DNA of 64,000 bases, from contig NZ_JAALFE010000008.1 of the NCBI RefSeq assembly GCF_011059185.1, forward strand, positions 62,001 to 126,000, given 5' to 3'. The notes below the pieces were generated by a model, which did no database searches, had not been told where the DNA came from, and saw only the letters and a list, made by a program, of their open reading frames with translations. Source of the DNA: Paragemmobacter kunshanensis (GTDB taxonomy: Bacteria; Pseudomonadota; Alphaproteobacteria; Rhodobacterales; Rhodobacteraceae). Positions 27,041-35,238 of this stretch are shown here, in pieces; position 1 is the stretch's first letter; the number at the start of each line of letters is the position of its first letter. Position numbers and translations under genes: made by a program.

Positions 27041-27221
27041 CCTGCCTGCCTGTCCTGCCCTCTGCCCGATACCTGCACGGATCCCGCCCCCATGCAACGC
27101 CTTGCCCGGGCGTCTTGCGACTTTGGTCTCGGCTCATGGCCCTTGCCTTGTCGGCGCGCAGACCGCTTTACTTTCACTCTGATCCATCCGCCGAAGGAAG
27201 ATCGAAAGGGAGGACAAACCG

Positions 27222-27533
27222 ATGTGCCAGGTTTTCGCGGGGCAGGATCCCGCCCGTTATGAAAGCATCACCCGCCGCCTGCGGCTGAACGGTCAAAGCA
27301 CCAGCATCCGCCTCGAACATGCCTTCTGGGAAATCCTCGATGAAATCGCGGCCGCCGAAGGCACGGCCACGCCCGCCTTCGTTTCCAAGCTCCACAGCGA
27401 AGTGCTGGAACAGCGCGGCGAGCCGGAGAACTTCACCTCGCTCCTGCGCTGCGCCTGCCTGATCCATATGGATCAGCGCGCCCAGTCCCGCGCGGAACAG
27501 TCCACCGCGGCCCATGCCCTCGCCGCCGAATGA
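27222..27533 (+). CDS. Ribbon-helix-helix domain protein
   Basis: 103 residues. The central part (RRLRLNGQSTSIRLEHAFWE, ILDEIAAAEGTATPAFVSKL) is a ribbon-helix-helix DNA-binding fold of the RHH_4 type, common as a small stand-alone protein in Rhodobacteraceae. The start has GGGAGGAC upstream. It could regulate the divergent permease pair or the downstream VOC/GMC operon, but its target is unknown. Confidence 0.75.
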   Translation: MCQVFAGQDPARYESITRRLRLNGQSTSIRLEHAFWEILDEIAAAEGTATPAFVSKLHSEVLEQRGEPENFTSLLRCACLIHMDQRAQSRAEQSTAAHALAAE

Positions 27534-27543
27534 AAATGCGCGC

Positions 27544-27561
27544 GTAGTATAGACCTACTAC
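27544..27561. promoter_or_regulatory. Inverted repeat upstream of the VOC/Tat/GMC operon
   Basis: GTAGTA (27544-27549), 6-bp spacer, TACTAC (27556-27561). This perfectly symmetrical AT-rich site lies in a GC-rich gap about 70 bp before the TTG start at 27629. It is a candidate operator or palindromic promoter element, perhaps for the adjacent ribbon-helix-helix protein. Confidence 0.4.
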
Positions 27562-27628
27562 CTGCCCGCGCCGGAACGGGTTCACACTTCCCCTCAGGAC
27601 AGTCCGAAAGACCTGACGGAGGAAGACC

Positions 27629-28024
27629 TTGGCCAAGGCCATACACAGCATGATCCGCGTGCTTGATGAAGCACGCTCCGTGGCGTTCTACGATCTGGCC
27701 TTCGGGCTCAAGGTCGCGGATCGGCTCGATTTCGACAGTTTCACCCTTGTCTACCTGTCGAATGCCGAAACCGGCTTCGAACTGGAACTCACCATCAACA
27801 AGGGCCGGACAGAGCCTTACGATCTCGGCAATGGCTATGGCCACCTTGCCTTTTCCGTTTCCGATGTCGATGCCGAACATGCCCGCCTCACCGCGGCGGG
27901 CCTTGCCCCGCGCAAGCTGGTGGATTTCGCCCCCGGCGGCACGGTCATCGCCCGCTTCTTCTTCATCGGCGATCCGGACGGCTACCAGATCGAGGTTCTG
28001 CAAAGGGCAGGCCGCTACCTCTGA
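27629..28024 (+). CDS. VOC-family protein, glyoxalase I-like
   Basis: 131 residues with two beta-alpha-beta-beta-beta modules. Visible: HSMIRVLDEARSVAFYDLAF, GFELELTIN, YGHLAFSVSDVDAEHARLTA and FFFIGDPDGYQIEVLQR. His and Glu residues sit where glyoxalase I binds metal (HSMIRV, FELEL, YGHLAF, YQIEV). It may detoxify methylglyoxal-glutathione adducts. The start is TTG 27629 with a good GGAGG 6 bp upstream; there is no nearer ATG that keeps the first metal ligand. It heads the operon with the Tat and GMC genes. Confidence 0.82.
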   Translation: MAKAIHSMIRVLDEARSVAFYDLAFGLKVADRLDFDSFTLVYLSNAETGFELELTINKGRTEPYDLGNGYGHLAFSVSDVDAEHARLTAAGLAPRKLVDFAPGGTVIARFFFIGDPDGYQIEVLQRAGRYL

Positions 28025-28091
28025 ACCGCGATCCCGGGCGGAAGAGGGGCCGCCCATCGCACCCGAAATCGTCATGCTCAGGGAGGAGACA

Positions 28092-28631
28092 ATGACACAA
28101 CACCCGAAAGGCCCGGCGCTGGAACGCCGCGGCCTCACCCGCCGCCAGCTACTGTCGCGTTCTGTCGCGGCCGGGGCCAGCCTTGTCGTCGGCGCGGGCT
28201 TCGTCGCGTCCGGCACTGCTGCCTGGGCGCTGGAAACCACCGCGATCAAGCCCGAATCCATGGCCACGCTGATCCAGATGGCGCGCGACATCTATCCCCA
28301 TGATCAGGTCGCGGATCAGTTCTACGCCATCGCCGTCAAGGGCTACGACACCGCCGAAGCCGCCCCGAATGTCGAGGCCGGCATCGCCGAACTCAACGCC
28401 GCCGCTGTCGCGGCAGGCCATGCCGATTACATCTCGATCGGCTGGGAGGAAGACCGCGTCGCCGTCCTGCGCGCCATCGAGACCGGGGTCTTCTTCCAGA
28501 CCATCCGCTCCGGTCTCGTGACCGGCCTCTACAACCAGAAGGACGTCTGGCCGATCTTCGGCTACCAGGGGGAAAGCTTCTCCCAGGGTGGCTACATCGA
28601 ACGCGGCTTCGACGACATCGACTGGCTCTGA
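28092..28631 (+). CDS. Tat-exported small subunit paired with a GMC oxidoreductase
   Basis: 179 residues. The N-terminus carries a twin-arginine signal (RRGLTRRQLLSRSVAAGASL, then a hydrophobic stretch and AWALE). The mature part (MATLIQMARDIYPHDQVADQ, AGHADYISIGWEEDRVAVLR, FGYQGESFSQGGYIERGFDD) resembles the gamma (subunit 3) component of membrane-bound gluconate/sorbitol-type dehydrogenases. It would escort the cofactor-loaded large subunit through the Tat system. The SD GGAGGAGAC precedes ATG 28092. The GMC gene begins 16 bp downstream. Confidence 0.78.
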   Translation: MTQHPKGPALERRGLTRRQLLSRSVAAGASLVVGAGFVASGTAAWALETTAIKPESMATLIQMARDIYPHDQVADQFYAIAVKGYDTAEAAPNVEAGIAELNAAAVAAGHADYISIGWEEDRVAVLRAIETGVFFQTIRSGLVTGLYNQKDVWPIFGYQGESFSQGGYIERGFDDIDWL

Positions 28632-28647
28632 AGGGGGGATCGGACAA

Positions 28648-30216
28648 ATGGTTGCGAAATTCGACCTGAACGACGACTCCGTGGTCGTCATCATCGGCAC
28701 CGGCGCGGGCGGCGGTGTTCTAGCCAACGAACTGGCGCAGAAGGGCGTCAAGGTCGTGGCGCTCGAGGCCGGGGGCCGCTACCTCCCCGAGGATTACATC
28801 AACGACGAATGGGAAAGCTTCACCCAGCTTGCCTGGCTCGATGCCCGCACCACCAGCGGCACCTGGCGCGTGGCCAAGGATTTCTCGGGCCTGCCCGCCT
28901 GGATCGTCAAGGCCGTCGGCGGCACCACCACCCACTGGGCCGGGGCTTCGCTCCGGTTCCAGGAACATGAATGGAAGGCGCTTTCCACCTATGGCGCGGT
29001 CGAAGGCGCAAGCCTGCTCGACTGGCCCATCGACGCGGCCGAAATGGCGCCCTGGTATGAAATGGCCGAAACGAAACTCGGCGTCACCCGCACGGGCGAC
29101 AGGGCCGGTCTGCCGGGCAACAACAACTTCAAGGTCTTCGAAAAGGGTGCCCTCGCGCTGGGCTACAAAGAGGTCCATACCGGGCGCATGGCCATCAACT
29201 CGGCCGATTACGATGGCCGCATGGCCTGCCAGCAGACCGGCTTCTGCTTCCAGGGCTGCAAATGGGGGGCGAAATGGTCCGCCGCCTATACCGACATCCC
29301 GGCGGGCGAGGCGACGGGAAACCTCGAAGTGCGCGAACGCTCGCATGCTGCGCGCATCCTGCACGACGATTCGGGCAAGGTGACGGGGGTCGAATATTTC
29401 GACAAGGACGGCAACCTGCAGTTCCAGGCCGCGCGCATCGTCTGCGTGGCAGGCAATACCTTCGAGTCGCCGCGCCTCCTGCTCAACTCCGCCTCCAGCA
29501 TGTTCCCGAACGGTCTGGCGAACTCTTCCGATCAGGTCGGCCGCAACTACATGCGCCACACCACCGGCTCGGTCTATGCGATCTTCGACAAGCCGGTCCG
29601 CATGTGGCGGGGCACCACCATGGCCGGCATCATCCAGGACGAGGCGCGTCACGATCCGTCGCGCGGCTTCGTCGGCGGGTATGAACTGGAAACGCTGTCG
29701 CTGGGCCTGCCCTTCATGGCGGCCTTCCTCAACCCCGGCGGCTGGGGCCGTGGCTTCACCACCGCGCTCGACCATTACGAGAACATGGCAGGCATGTGGA
29801 TCGTGGGCGAGGACATGCCGCAGGCCACCAACCGCGTCACCCTGTCGGAGGCGACGGATCAGTTCGGGCTGAAGGTGGCCAACGTGCATTTCGACGATCA
29901 CCCCAACGACGTCGCGATGCGCAACCATGCCTACAAGCAGGGCGTCGCGATCTACGAGGCCGTGGGGGCCACCCGCGCCTTCCCGACGCCGCCCTATCCC
30001 AGCACGCACAACCTTGGCACCAATCGCATGTCGGAACGGCCCGAGGATGGCGTCTGCAACAAATGGGGCCAGACCCATGACATCGCGAATCTGTTCATCT
30101 CGGACGGGTCGCAGTTCACCACGGGCGCGGCAGAGAACCCGACGCTGACCATCGTCGCGCTGGCCATCCGGCAGGCCGATCACATCGCCCGCGAAATGGC
30201 CGCCGGGAACATCTGA
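28648..30216 (+). CDS. GMC-family FAD-dependent oxidoreductase (gluconate/sugar-alcohol dehydrogenase type)
   Basis: 522 residues. An FAD-binding Rossmann motif is at the N-terminus (VVVIIGTGAGGGVLANELAQ) with EAGGRYLPED. Further motifs are GGTTTHWAGASLRF, a cysteine-bearing CQQTGFCFQGCKWGAKWS and the C-terminal active-site region PSTHNLGTNRM. It oxidises an alcohol or sugar in the periplasm and would pass electrons to a quinone or cytochrome; no cytochrome gene adjoins. Lacking its own signal peptide, it probably rides with the preceding Tat-signal subunit. A strong terminator ends the operon. Confidence 0.88.
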   Translation: MVAKFDLNDDSVVVIIGTGAGGGVLANELAQKGVKVVALEAGGRYLPEDYINDEWESFTQLAWLDARTTSGTWRVAKDFSGLPAWIVKAVGGTTTHWAGASLRFQEHEWKALSTYGAVEGASLLDWPIDAAEMAPWYEMAETKLGVTRTGDRAGLPGNNNFKVFEKGALALGYKEVHTGRMAINSADYDGRMACQQTGFCFQGCKWGAKWSAAYTDIPAGEATGNLEVRERSHAARILHDDSGKVTGVEYFDKDGNLQFQAARIVCVAGNTFESPRLLLNSASSMFPNGLANSSDQVGRNYMRHTTGSVYAIFDKPVRMWRGTTMAGIIQDEARHDPSRGFVGGYELETLSLGLPFMAAFLNPGGWGRGFTTALDHYENMAGMWIVGEDMPQATNRVTLSEATDQFGLKVANVHFDDHPNDVAMRNHAYKQGVAIYEAVGATRAFPTPPYPSTHNLGTNRMSERPEDGVCNKWGQTHDIANLFISDGSQFTTGAAENPTLTIVALAIRQADHIAREMAAGNI

Positions 30217-30232
30217 TCCCGCCTCGCCGAAA

Positions 30233-30269
30233 GGAAAAGGGCGGCCCCTCGCCGGGGCCGCCCTTTTCC
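30233..30269 (+). terminator. Intrinsic terminator after the GMC oxidoreductase
   Basis: A perfect 16-bp stem, GGAAAAGGGCGGCCCC (30233-30248) and GGGGCCGCCCTTTTCC (30254-30269), 5-nt loop. The A-run/T-run flanks allow termination on both strands, and ubiG converges from the other side. Confidence 0.88.
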
Positions 30270-30379
30270 GATTCTGCCGCGACTCAGGGTTAACGAACCC
30301 TCCAACCCCGGTGCGCTGCGTGCATACGCCTGTCTGCACTGGCCATCTGCTCCGCGTGCTGACTCGGCGGATCTAATGG

Positions 30380-31129
30380 TTAATGGCCGTTCCGCTTCAC
30401 GCTGGCGGTCACGTAATTGCACGAAAGATCCCGCGCCGACAGCGACCAGGACCAGCTTACAGGGTTGAAAACCATACCCTTTTTGTCCACCGGCTCCAGC
30501 CCCGCCCGCCGGATCAGATCATAAAGCTCGTCCGGCGTGATGAATTTCTGCCATTCATGCGTCCCCTTCGGCAGCCAGCGCATCACATACTCCGCCCCGA
30601 TGATCGCCATGACAAAGCTCTTCGGGTTCCTGTTCAGCGTGGAACAGATCATCAAGCCATTGTTTTTCAGCAGGTTCTGACAGGCCGTCAGATAGGCCAG
30701 CGGGTCCGCGACATGCTCCACCACCTCCATGTTCAGCACCACGTCGAACCTTTCCCCCGCGGCGGCCAGGTCTTCGGCGGTGGTGTGGCGATAGTCGATC
30801 CGCAGCCCCGATTGCTCGGCATGCACCATCGCCACCGGAATGTTGCGCGCCGCCGCATCCGCCCCCACGACATCGGCGCCCAGCCGCGCCATTGGCTCGG
30901 ACAAGAGCCCGCCACCGCAGCCGATATCCAGCAATCTCAATCCCTTGAAGGGCAGGGGCTGGGTCAGATCCCGGTCAAACTCGGCCGCGATCTGGCGGGT
31001 GATATAGTCCAGCCGGCAGGGGTTCAGCATATGCAGAGGCTTGAACTTCCCGTTCGGATCCCACCATTCTGCGGCCATCGCCTCGAATTTTGCCACCTCG
31101 GCTGGGTCTACCGTCGATGTAAGCGTCAT
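30380..31129 (-). CDS. ubiG: Ubiquinone biosynthesis O-methyltransferase UbiG
   Basis: 249 residues, a SAM-dependent enzyme that performs both O-methylations in ubiquinone synthesis. Visible motifs: [36 protein letters not shown] motif [55 protein letters not shown] and [12 protein letters not shown]. Full length for the family. Divergent from pip with 55 bp between the starts. Confidence 0.96.
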   Translation of the reverse strand: MTLTSTVDPAEVAKFEAMAAEWWDPNGKFKPLHMLNPCRLDYITRQIAAEFDRDLTQPLPFKGLRLLDIGCGGGLLSEPMARLGADVVGADAAARNIPVAMVHAEQSGLRIDYRHTTAEDLAAAGERFDVVLNMEVVEHVADPLAYLTACQNLLKNNGLMICSTLNRNPKSFVMAIIGAEYVMRWLPKGTHEWQKFITPDELYDLIRRAGLEPVDKKGMVFNPVSWSWSLSARDLSCNYVTASVKRNGH

Positions 31130-31184
31130 GGCGTCCTCTTGTTTAACTTTGGTTCAACCTCTTTGCGCGTTATATAGGGCAGCG

Positions 31185-32168
31185 ATGGACCACAGATCAG
31201 GCCAAAAGCGCGCAGTCGAATTTCTCTACCCGCCGATCGACCCGTTCGATCAGCGCGTGATCGACATGGGCGATGGGCATCGCATCTATGTGGAACAGTG
31301 CGGCAACCCGCAAGGGATCCCCGTGCTTGTCCTGCATGGTGGTCCGGGCGGCGGATGCAGCCCCGCCATGCGGCGCTATTTCGATCCTACCGTGTTCCGG
31401 GTCATCCTCTTCGATCAGCGCGGCTGCGGCCGCTCCCGCCCGCATGCCAGCGTCATCCAGAACACCACCTGGCACCTTGTTAAGGATATAGAAACCATTC
31501 GGGCAGAGTTGCAGATCCCCCGCTGGATCTGCTTCGGCGGCAGCTGGGGTGCCACGCTGGCCCTGATCTATGCGATCAGCCACCCCGATCATGTGATCCG
31601 CCTTGTCCTGCGCGGTGTCTTCCTGATGACGCAGGCCGAACTCGACTGGTTCTATGGCGGCGGGGCAGGAGCCTTCTTCCCCGAACTCTGGGCGCGCTTC
31701 GTGAACGCCATCCCGCATGACGAACGCGGCGATCTGATCGCGGCCTATCACCGCCGCCTCTTCTCGGGCAACGTGATGGAGGAAACCCGCTTCGGCCGGA
31801 TCTGGGCCAACTGGGAAAACGCGCTTGCCTCCATCCACCATGACGGCCCCCTTGGCGAAAGCCCGGCCGAATATGCCCGCGCCTTTGCCCGGCTGGAGAA
31901 CCACTATTTCCACAATTCCGGCTTTCTGGAGGAGGATGGCTGGATCCTGCGCGAAAAGGCCCGCATCCATCACATCCCGGCGACCATCGTGCAGGGCCGG
32001 TATGACATGATCTGTCCTCCGGTTTCCGCATGGAAGCTGGCACAGGGCTGGGATCATTGCGAAATCCGCCTCATCCCCTTTGCCGGCCACGCCCTTTCCG
32101 AACCCGGCATAAGCGAGGCGCTGGTCCGCGCCATGGATGGTCTGCGCTCCCTGCGTGCCTCGCAATAG
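31185..32168 (+). CDS. pip: Proline iminopeptidase
   Basis: 327 residues, alpha/beta hydrolase, peptidase family S33; releases N-terminal proline from peptides. Motifs: VLHGGPGGGCSPAMRRYFDP (oxyanion region), FDQRGCGRSRPHA, nucleophile elbow FGGSWGATLAL (Ser in GGSWG), acid region YDMICPPVSAW and the His in FAGHALSEPG. ATG 31185 gives the normal family length. An upstream open frame overlaps ubiG and is rejected. Confidence 0.93.
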   Translation: MDHRSGQKRAVEFLYPPIDPFDQRVIDMGDGHRIYVEQCGNPQGIPVLVLHGGPGGGCSPAMRRYFDPTVFRVILFDQRGCGRSRPHASVIQNTTWHLVKDIETIRAELQIPRWICFGGSWGATLALIYAISHPDHVIRLVLRGVFLMTQAELDWFYGGGAGAFFPELWARFVNAIPHDERGDLIAAYHRRLFSGNVMEETRFGRIWANWENALASIHHDGPLGESPAEYARAFARLENHYFHNSGFLEEDGWILREKARIHHIPATIVQGRYDMICPPVSAWKLAQGWDHCEIRLIPFAGHALSEPGISEALVRAMDGLRSLRASQ

Positions 32169-32211
32169 CACGCCCTGACGACTGACAGGCGGGGGCGATC
32201 CGCAATTCTGC

Positions 32212-32240
32212 TTGCAGACTCGGCTTGCGCTCCGTATATC
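32212..32240 (+). promoter_or_regulatory. Candidate promoter of the rimP-nusA-ylxR-infB operon
   Basis: TTGCAG (32212-32217), 17-bp spacer, TATATC (32235-32240), about 95 bp before rimP. Transcription from about 32247 would produce the structured leader described next. Confidence 0.45.
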
Positions 32241-32246
32241 CCCCTG

Positions 32247-32321
32247 CAACAGCGGTGTCGGGGTCCAAACCCGGCCCCACCGAACCTGACACGCGGGCCG
32301 CTGAGCCCGCTTTTTTGTTTT
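32247..32321 (+). promoter_or_regulatory. rimP-operon leader with terminator-like hairpin and alternative pairing
   Basis: GCGGGC (32293-32298) and GCCCGC (32305-32310) form a stem followed at once by TTTTTTGTTTT, a clear intrinsic terminator located before the first gene. Upstream CAGCGG (about 32247-32253) can pair with CCGCTG (32298-32303), which lies in the terminator stem and loop. GTGTC and GACAC inside can pair as well, so the two folds exclude each other. This layout fits attenuation. In E. coli the homologous operon is controlled by termination near its start, and NusA is implicated. Mechanism here is inference. Confidence 0.55.
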
Positions 32322-32333
32322 GCCCGGAACCCC

Positions 32334-32951
32334 ATGACCGACCTCATTGCCAAGACCGCCATCGACCGCCGCCTCGCGGCCATCGTCGGCCCCGTCATCG
32401 AGGGGCTGGGGTTCGAACTTGTCCGCATCCGCCTGATGGGTGGCAAGACCCGCATCCTGCAGATCATGGCCGACCGCCCCGAAGGCGGGATCGAGGTGGA
32501 CGATTGCGCCGCCATCTCCACCGCCGTATCCGCCGTGCTGGATGTGGAAGACCCGATCGAGGAAAACTACGTCCTCGAAGTCTCTTCCCCCGGCATCGAC
32601 CGCCCGCTGACGCGGCTCAAGGATTTCGACATGTGGGTGGATTATGAGGCCCGCATCGAAACCACCGAACTCATCGACGGCCGCCGCCGCTTCAAGGGCA
32701 CGCTGCAAGGCACCGAAGGCGATGAAGTGCTGATCGAGATCGAAGAGGGCGGCGAACCCCTCACCATCGGTTTGAAATTCGACTGGCTGTCGGATGCCAA
32801 GCTGATCCTGACCGATGACCTGATCGCCGAAATGCTGCGCCAGCGCAAAGCTTCGGGCGTGATCGACGAGACGAAGTTCACCGATATCGAAGAATTCGAA
32901 GGCGAGGACGAGGGCGACACCCCCCCCGACGCGCCCGAGACCAAACACTGA
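32334..32951 (+). CDS. rimP: Ribosome maturation factor RimP
   Basis: 205 residues, needed for 30S subunit maturation. N-terminal domain: [20 protein letters not shown] and [20 protein letters not shown]. The signature [20 protein letters not shown] is followed by an SH3-like C-terminal domain ([20 protein letters not shown]) and an acidic tail. First gene of the rimP-nusA-ylxR-infB operon; only 15 bp separate it from nusA. Confidence 0.95.
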   Translation: MTDLIAKTAIDRRLAAIVGPVIEGLGFELVRIRLMGGKTRILQIMADRPEGGIEVDDCAAISTAVSAVLDVEDPIEENYVLEVSSPGIDRPLTRLKDFDMWVDYEARIETTELIDGRRRFKGTLQGTEGDEVLIEIEEGGEPLTIGLKFDWLSDAKLILTDDLIAEMLRQRKASGVIDETKFTDIEEFEGEDEGDTPPDAPETKH

Positions 32952-32966
32952 AGCCGGGAGGCCATC

Positions 32967-34577
32967 ATGGCAATCACCTCTGCGAACCAGCTCGAACTCC
33001 TGCAAACGGCCGAGGCCGTGGCCCGGGAAAAGATGATCGACCCGGATCTGGTGATCCAGGCGATGGAGGAATCGCTCGCCCGCGCCGCCAAGTCGCGCTA
33101 TGGCAGCGACCTCGACATCCGGGTGCGCATTGATCGCAAGACGGGCCGTGCCACCTTTGCCCGCATCCGCACCGTCGTCGAAGATGACGCCGTGGAAAAC
33201 CACCACGCGCAACTGACCGTGAAACAGGCCAAGTCCTACAAGGCCGATGCCGCCGTGGGGGATGAGATCATCGACGAGGTTCCCCCCGTCGATCTGGGCC
33301 GCATCGCCGCGCAATCGGCCAAGCAGGTGATCCTGCAAAAGGTGCGCGAGGCCGAGCGGGATCGCCAGTTCGAAGAATTCAAGGATCGCAAGGGCAGCAT
33401 CATCAACGGCGTGGTGAAACGCGAGGAATACGGCAACATCATCGTCGATATCGGCCGTGGCGAAGGCATCCTGCGCCGCAACGAGAAGATCGGCCGCGAA
33501 GCCTATCGCCCGAATGACCGTATCCGCTGCTACATCAAGGACGTGCGGCGCGAGGCGCGGGGTCCGCAGGTCTTCCTGTCGCGGACCGACCCGCAATTCA
33601 TGGCCGAACTCTTCAAGATGGAAGTGCCGGAAATCTATGACGGCATCATCGAGATCAAGGCCGTCGCCCGCGACCCGGGTTCGCGCGCCAAGATCGCCGT
33701 GATCAGCTATGACAACTCCATCGACCCGGTCGGTGCCTGCGTCGGCATGCGCGGCAGCCGCGTGCAGGCCGTTGTGAACGAGTTGCAGGGCGAAAAGATC
33801 GACATCATCCCGTGGAACCAGGATCAGGCCACGTTCCTCGTGAACGCGCTGCAGCCTGCCGAAGTCTCCAAGGTCGTGATCGACGAAGAGGCCGGCAAGA
33901 TCGAGGTCGTGGTCCCGGATGAGCAGCTTTCGCTTGCCATCGGTCGCCGTGGCCAGAACGTGCGTCTCGCGTCGCAACTGACGGCCCTCGACATCGACAT
34001 CATGACCGAGGCCGAGGAATCGCAGCGCCGTCAGGCCGAATTCGCGGAACGCACCAAGCTGTTCATGGACACGCTCGATGTCGATGAGATGATGGCGCAA
34101 CTGCTTGTTTCGGAAGGCTTCACCAATCTGGAAGAAGTGGCCTATGTCGATGTGGACGAACTGCTGTCCATCGACGGCTTCGATGAGGATACGGCCGGCG
34201 AACTTCAGGCCCGCGCCCGCGACTTCCTGGAAGAGCAGAACCGCAAGGCGCTGGAAAATGCCCGCGCCATGGGTGTGGAAGACAGCCTCATTGATTTCGA
34301 GGGCCTGACACCCCAGATGGTAGAGGCGCTGGCCCATGACGGCATCAAGACGCTGGAAGATTTCGCCACCTGCGCCGACTGGGAACTTGCCGGTGGCTGG
34401 ACCACCGAGAATGGCCAGCGCAAGAAGGATGAAGGCGTCCTCGAAAAGTTCGACATGTCGCTGGAAGAGGCGCAGCACCTGATCATGACCGCGCGCGTCA
34501 TGCTGGGCTGGGTCGATCCGACCGAACTGGAAACGGCTTCCGAGGAAGTCGACGAAGACGAGGAAGCCGAGGCCTGA
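32967..34577 (+). CDS. nusA: Transcription termination/antitermination factor NusA
   Basis: 536 residues. The N-terminal RNA-polymerase-binding domain ([20 protein letters not shown]), an S1 domain ([20 protein letters not shown]), two KH domains ([20 protein letters not shown] and [20 protein letters not shown]) and two helix-hairpin-helix/acidic repeats at the C-terminus are all present. It binds nascent RNA and modulates pausing, termination and antitermination. SD GGGAGG precedes ATG 32967. Confidence 0.96.
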   Translation: MAITSANQLELLQTAEAVAREKMIDPDLVIQAMEESLARAAKSRYGSDLDIRVRIDRKTGRATFARIRTVVEDDAVENHHAQLTVKQAKSYKADAAVGDEIIDEVPPVDLGRIAAQSAKQVILQKVREAERDRQFEEFKDRKGSIINGVVKREEYGNIIVDIGRGEGILRRNEKIGREAYRPNDRIRCYIKDVRREARGPQVFLSRTDPQFMAELFKMEVPEIYDGIIEIKAVARDPGSRAKIAVISYDNSIDPVGACVGMRGSRVQAVVNELQGEKIDIIPWNQDQATFLVNALQPAEVSKVVIDEEAGKIEVVVPDEQLSLAIGRRGQNVRLASQLTALDIDIMTEAEESQRRQAEFAERTKLFMDTLDVDEMMAQLLVSEGFTNLEEVAYVDVDELLSIDGFDEDTAGELQARARDFLEEQNRKALENARAMGVEDSLIDFEGLTPQMVEALAHDGIKTLEDFATCADWELAGGWTTENGQRKKDEGVLEKFDMSLEEAQHLIMTARVMLGWVDPTELETASEEVDEDEEAEA

Positions 34578-34605
34578 TCGCAGGTCTCGGGTTCAGGGAA
34601 GGCCC

Positions 34606-35238
34606 ATGGCAAGGGGTGGCCGGGAAACAGATCAGGACGGACCCGAACGCAAATGCATCGTGTCCGGGGAAAGCCAGCCGAAGGGCGGCCTGATCCGTTT
34701 CGTGGTCGGCCCCGACGCGATGGTCGTGCCCGATGTTCTGGGGCGTCTGCCGGGGCGCGGGTTCTATGTCGCGGCGGATCGCAAGGCGATAGACAAGGCG
34801 GCGGCGAAGGGGCTTTTCTCCCGCGCCGCGCGCCAGCCGGTCAAGGCGCCCGACGGTCTTTCAGACCTGATCGAGGCACAGCTCCTGCGGCGGGTGATCG
34901 ACCTCGTGTCGATGGCCCGCAAGGCAGGCGAGGCCGTCACCGGCTATGAGAAGGTGAAGGATTGGCTGGTGAAGGGTCAGGCTTCGGTCCTGATCCAGGC
35001 CAGCGACGGGTCGGAGCGCGGCAAGACCAAGCTGCATCCGCCGGGGGACGGGGGCAGCTTCATCGGCTGTCTTTCCTCGGGGGAATTGGGTTTGGCTTTC
35101 GGGCGCGAACGTGCCATACACGCCGCGCTTGCGGCTGGTGGACTCGAACGACGTGTTGTAGAGGAAGCGGCAAGGCTTGCGGGAATCCGCGGGCATATCG
35201 GCGGAGTTTCCGCCGGAGAGGATACGAAGACGGCATGA
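34606..35238 (+). CDS. YlxR-family RNA-binding protein fused to an L7Ae-like domain
   Basis: 210 residues. The N-terminal YlxR (DUF448) region shows [20 protein letters not shown] and [16 protein letters not shown]. The C-terminal part ([55 protein letters not shown]) is an L7Ae/L30e-type RNA-binding fold. The two-domain form between nusA and infB is usual in alphaproteobacteria. Its stop overlaps the infB start (ATGA). Role probably RNA-related; exact function not established. Confidence 0.88.
   Translation: MARGGRETDQDGPERKCIVSGESQPKGGLIRFVVGPDAMVVPDVLGRLPGRGFYVAADRKAIDKAAAKGLFSRAARQPVKAPDGLSDLIEAQLLRRVIDLVSMARKAGEAVTGYEKVKDWLVKGQASVLIQASDGSERGKTKLHPPGDGGSFIGCLSSGELGLAFGRERAIHAALAAGGLERRVVEEAARLAGIRGHIGGVSAGEDTKTA

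Noticed and set aside
30290-30360. Very short minus-strand frames upstream of the GMC terminator
   Set aside because: Fewer than 20 codons with a clean start; no supporting SD or conservation visible.
31197-34478. 1093-codon minus-strand open frame across pip, rimP and nusA
   Set aside because: Antisense shadow caused by codon bias; no recognisable domains and three solid genes on the other strand.
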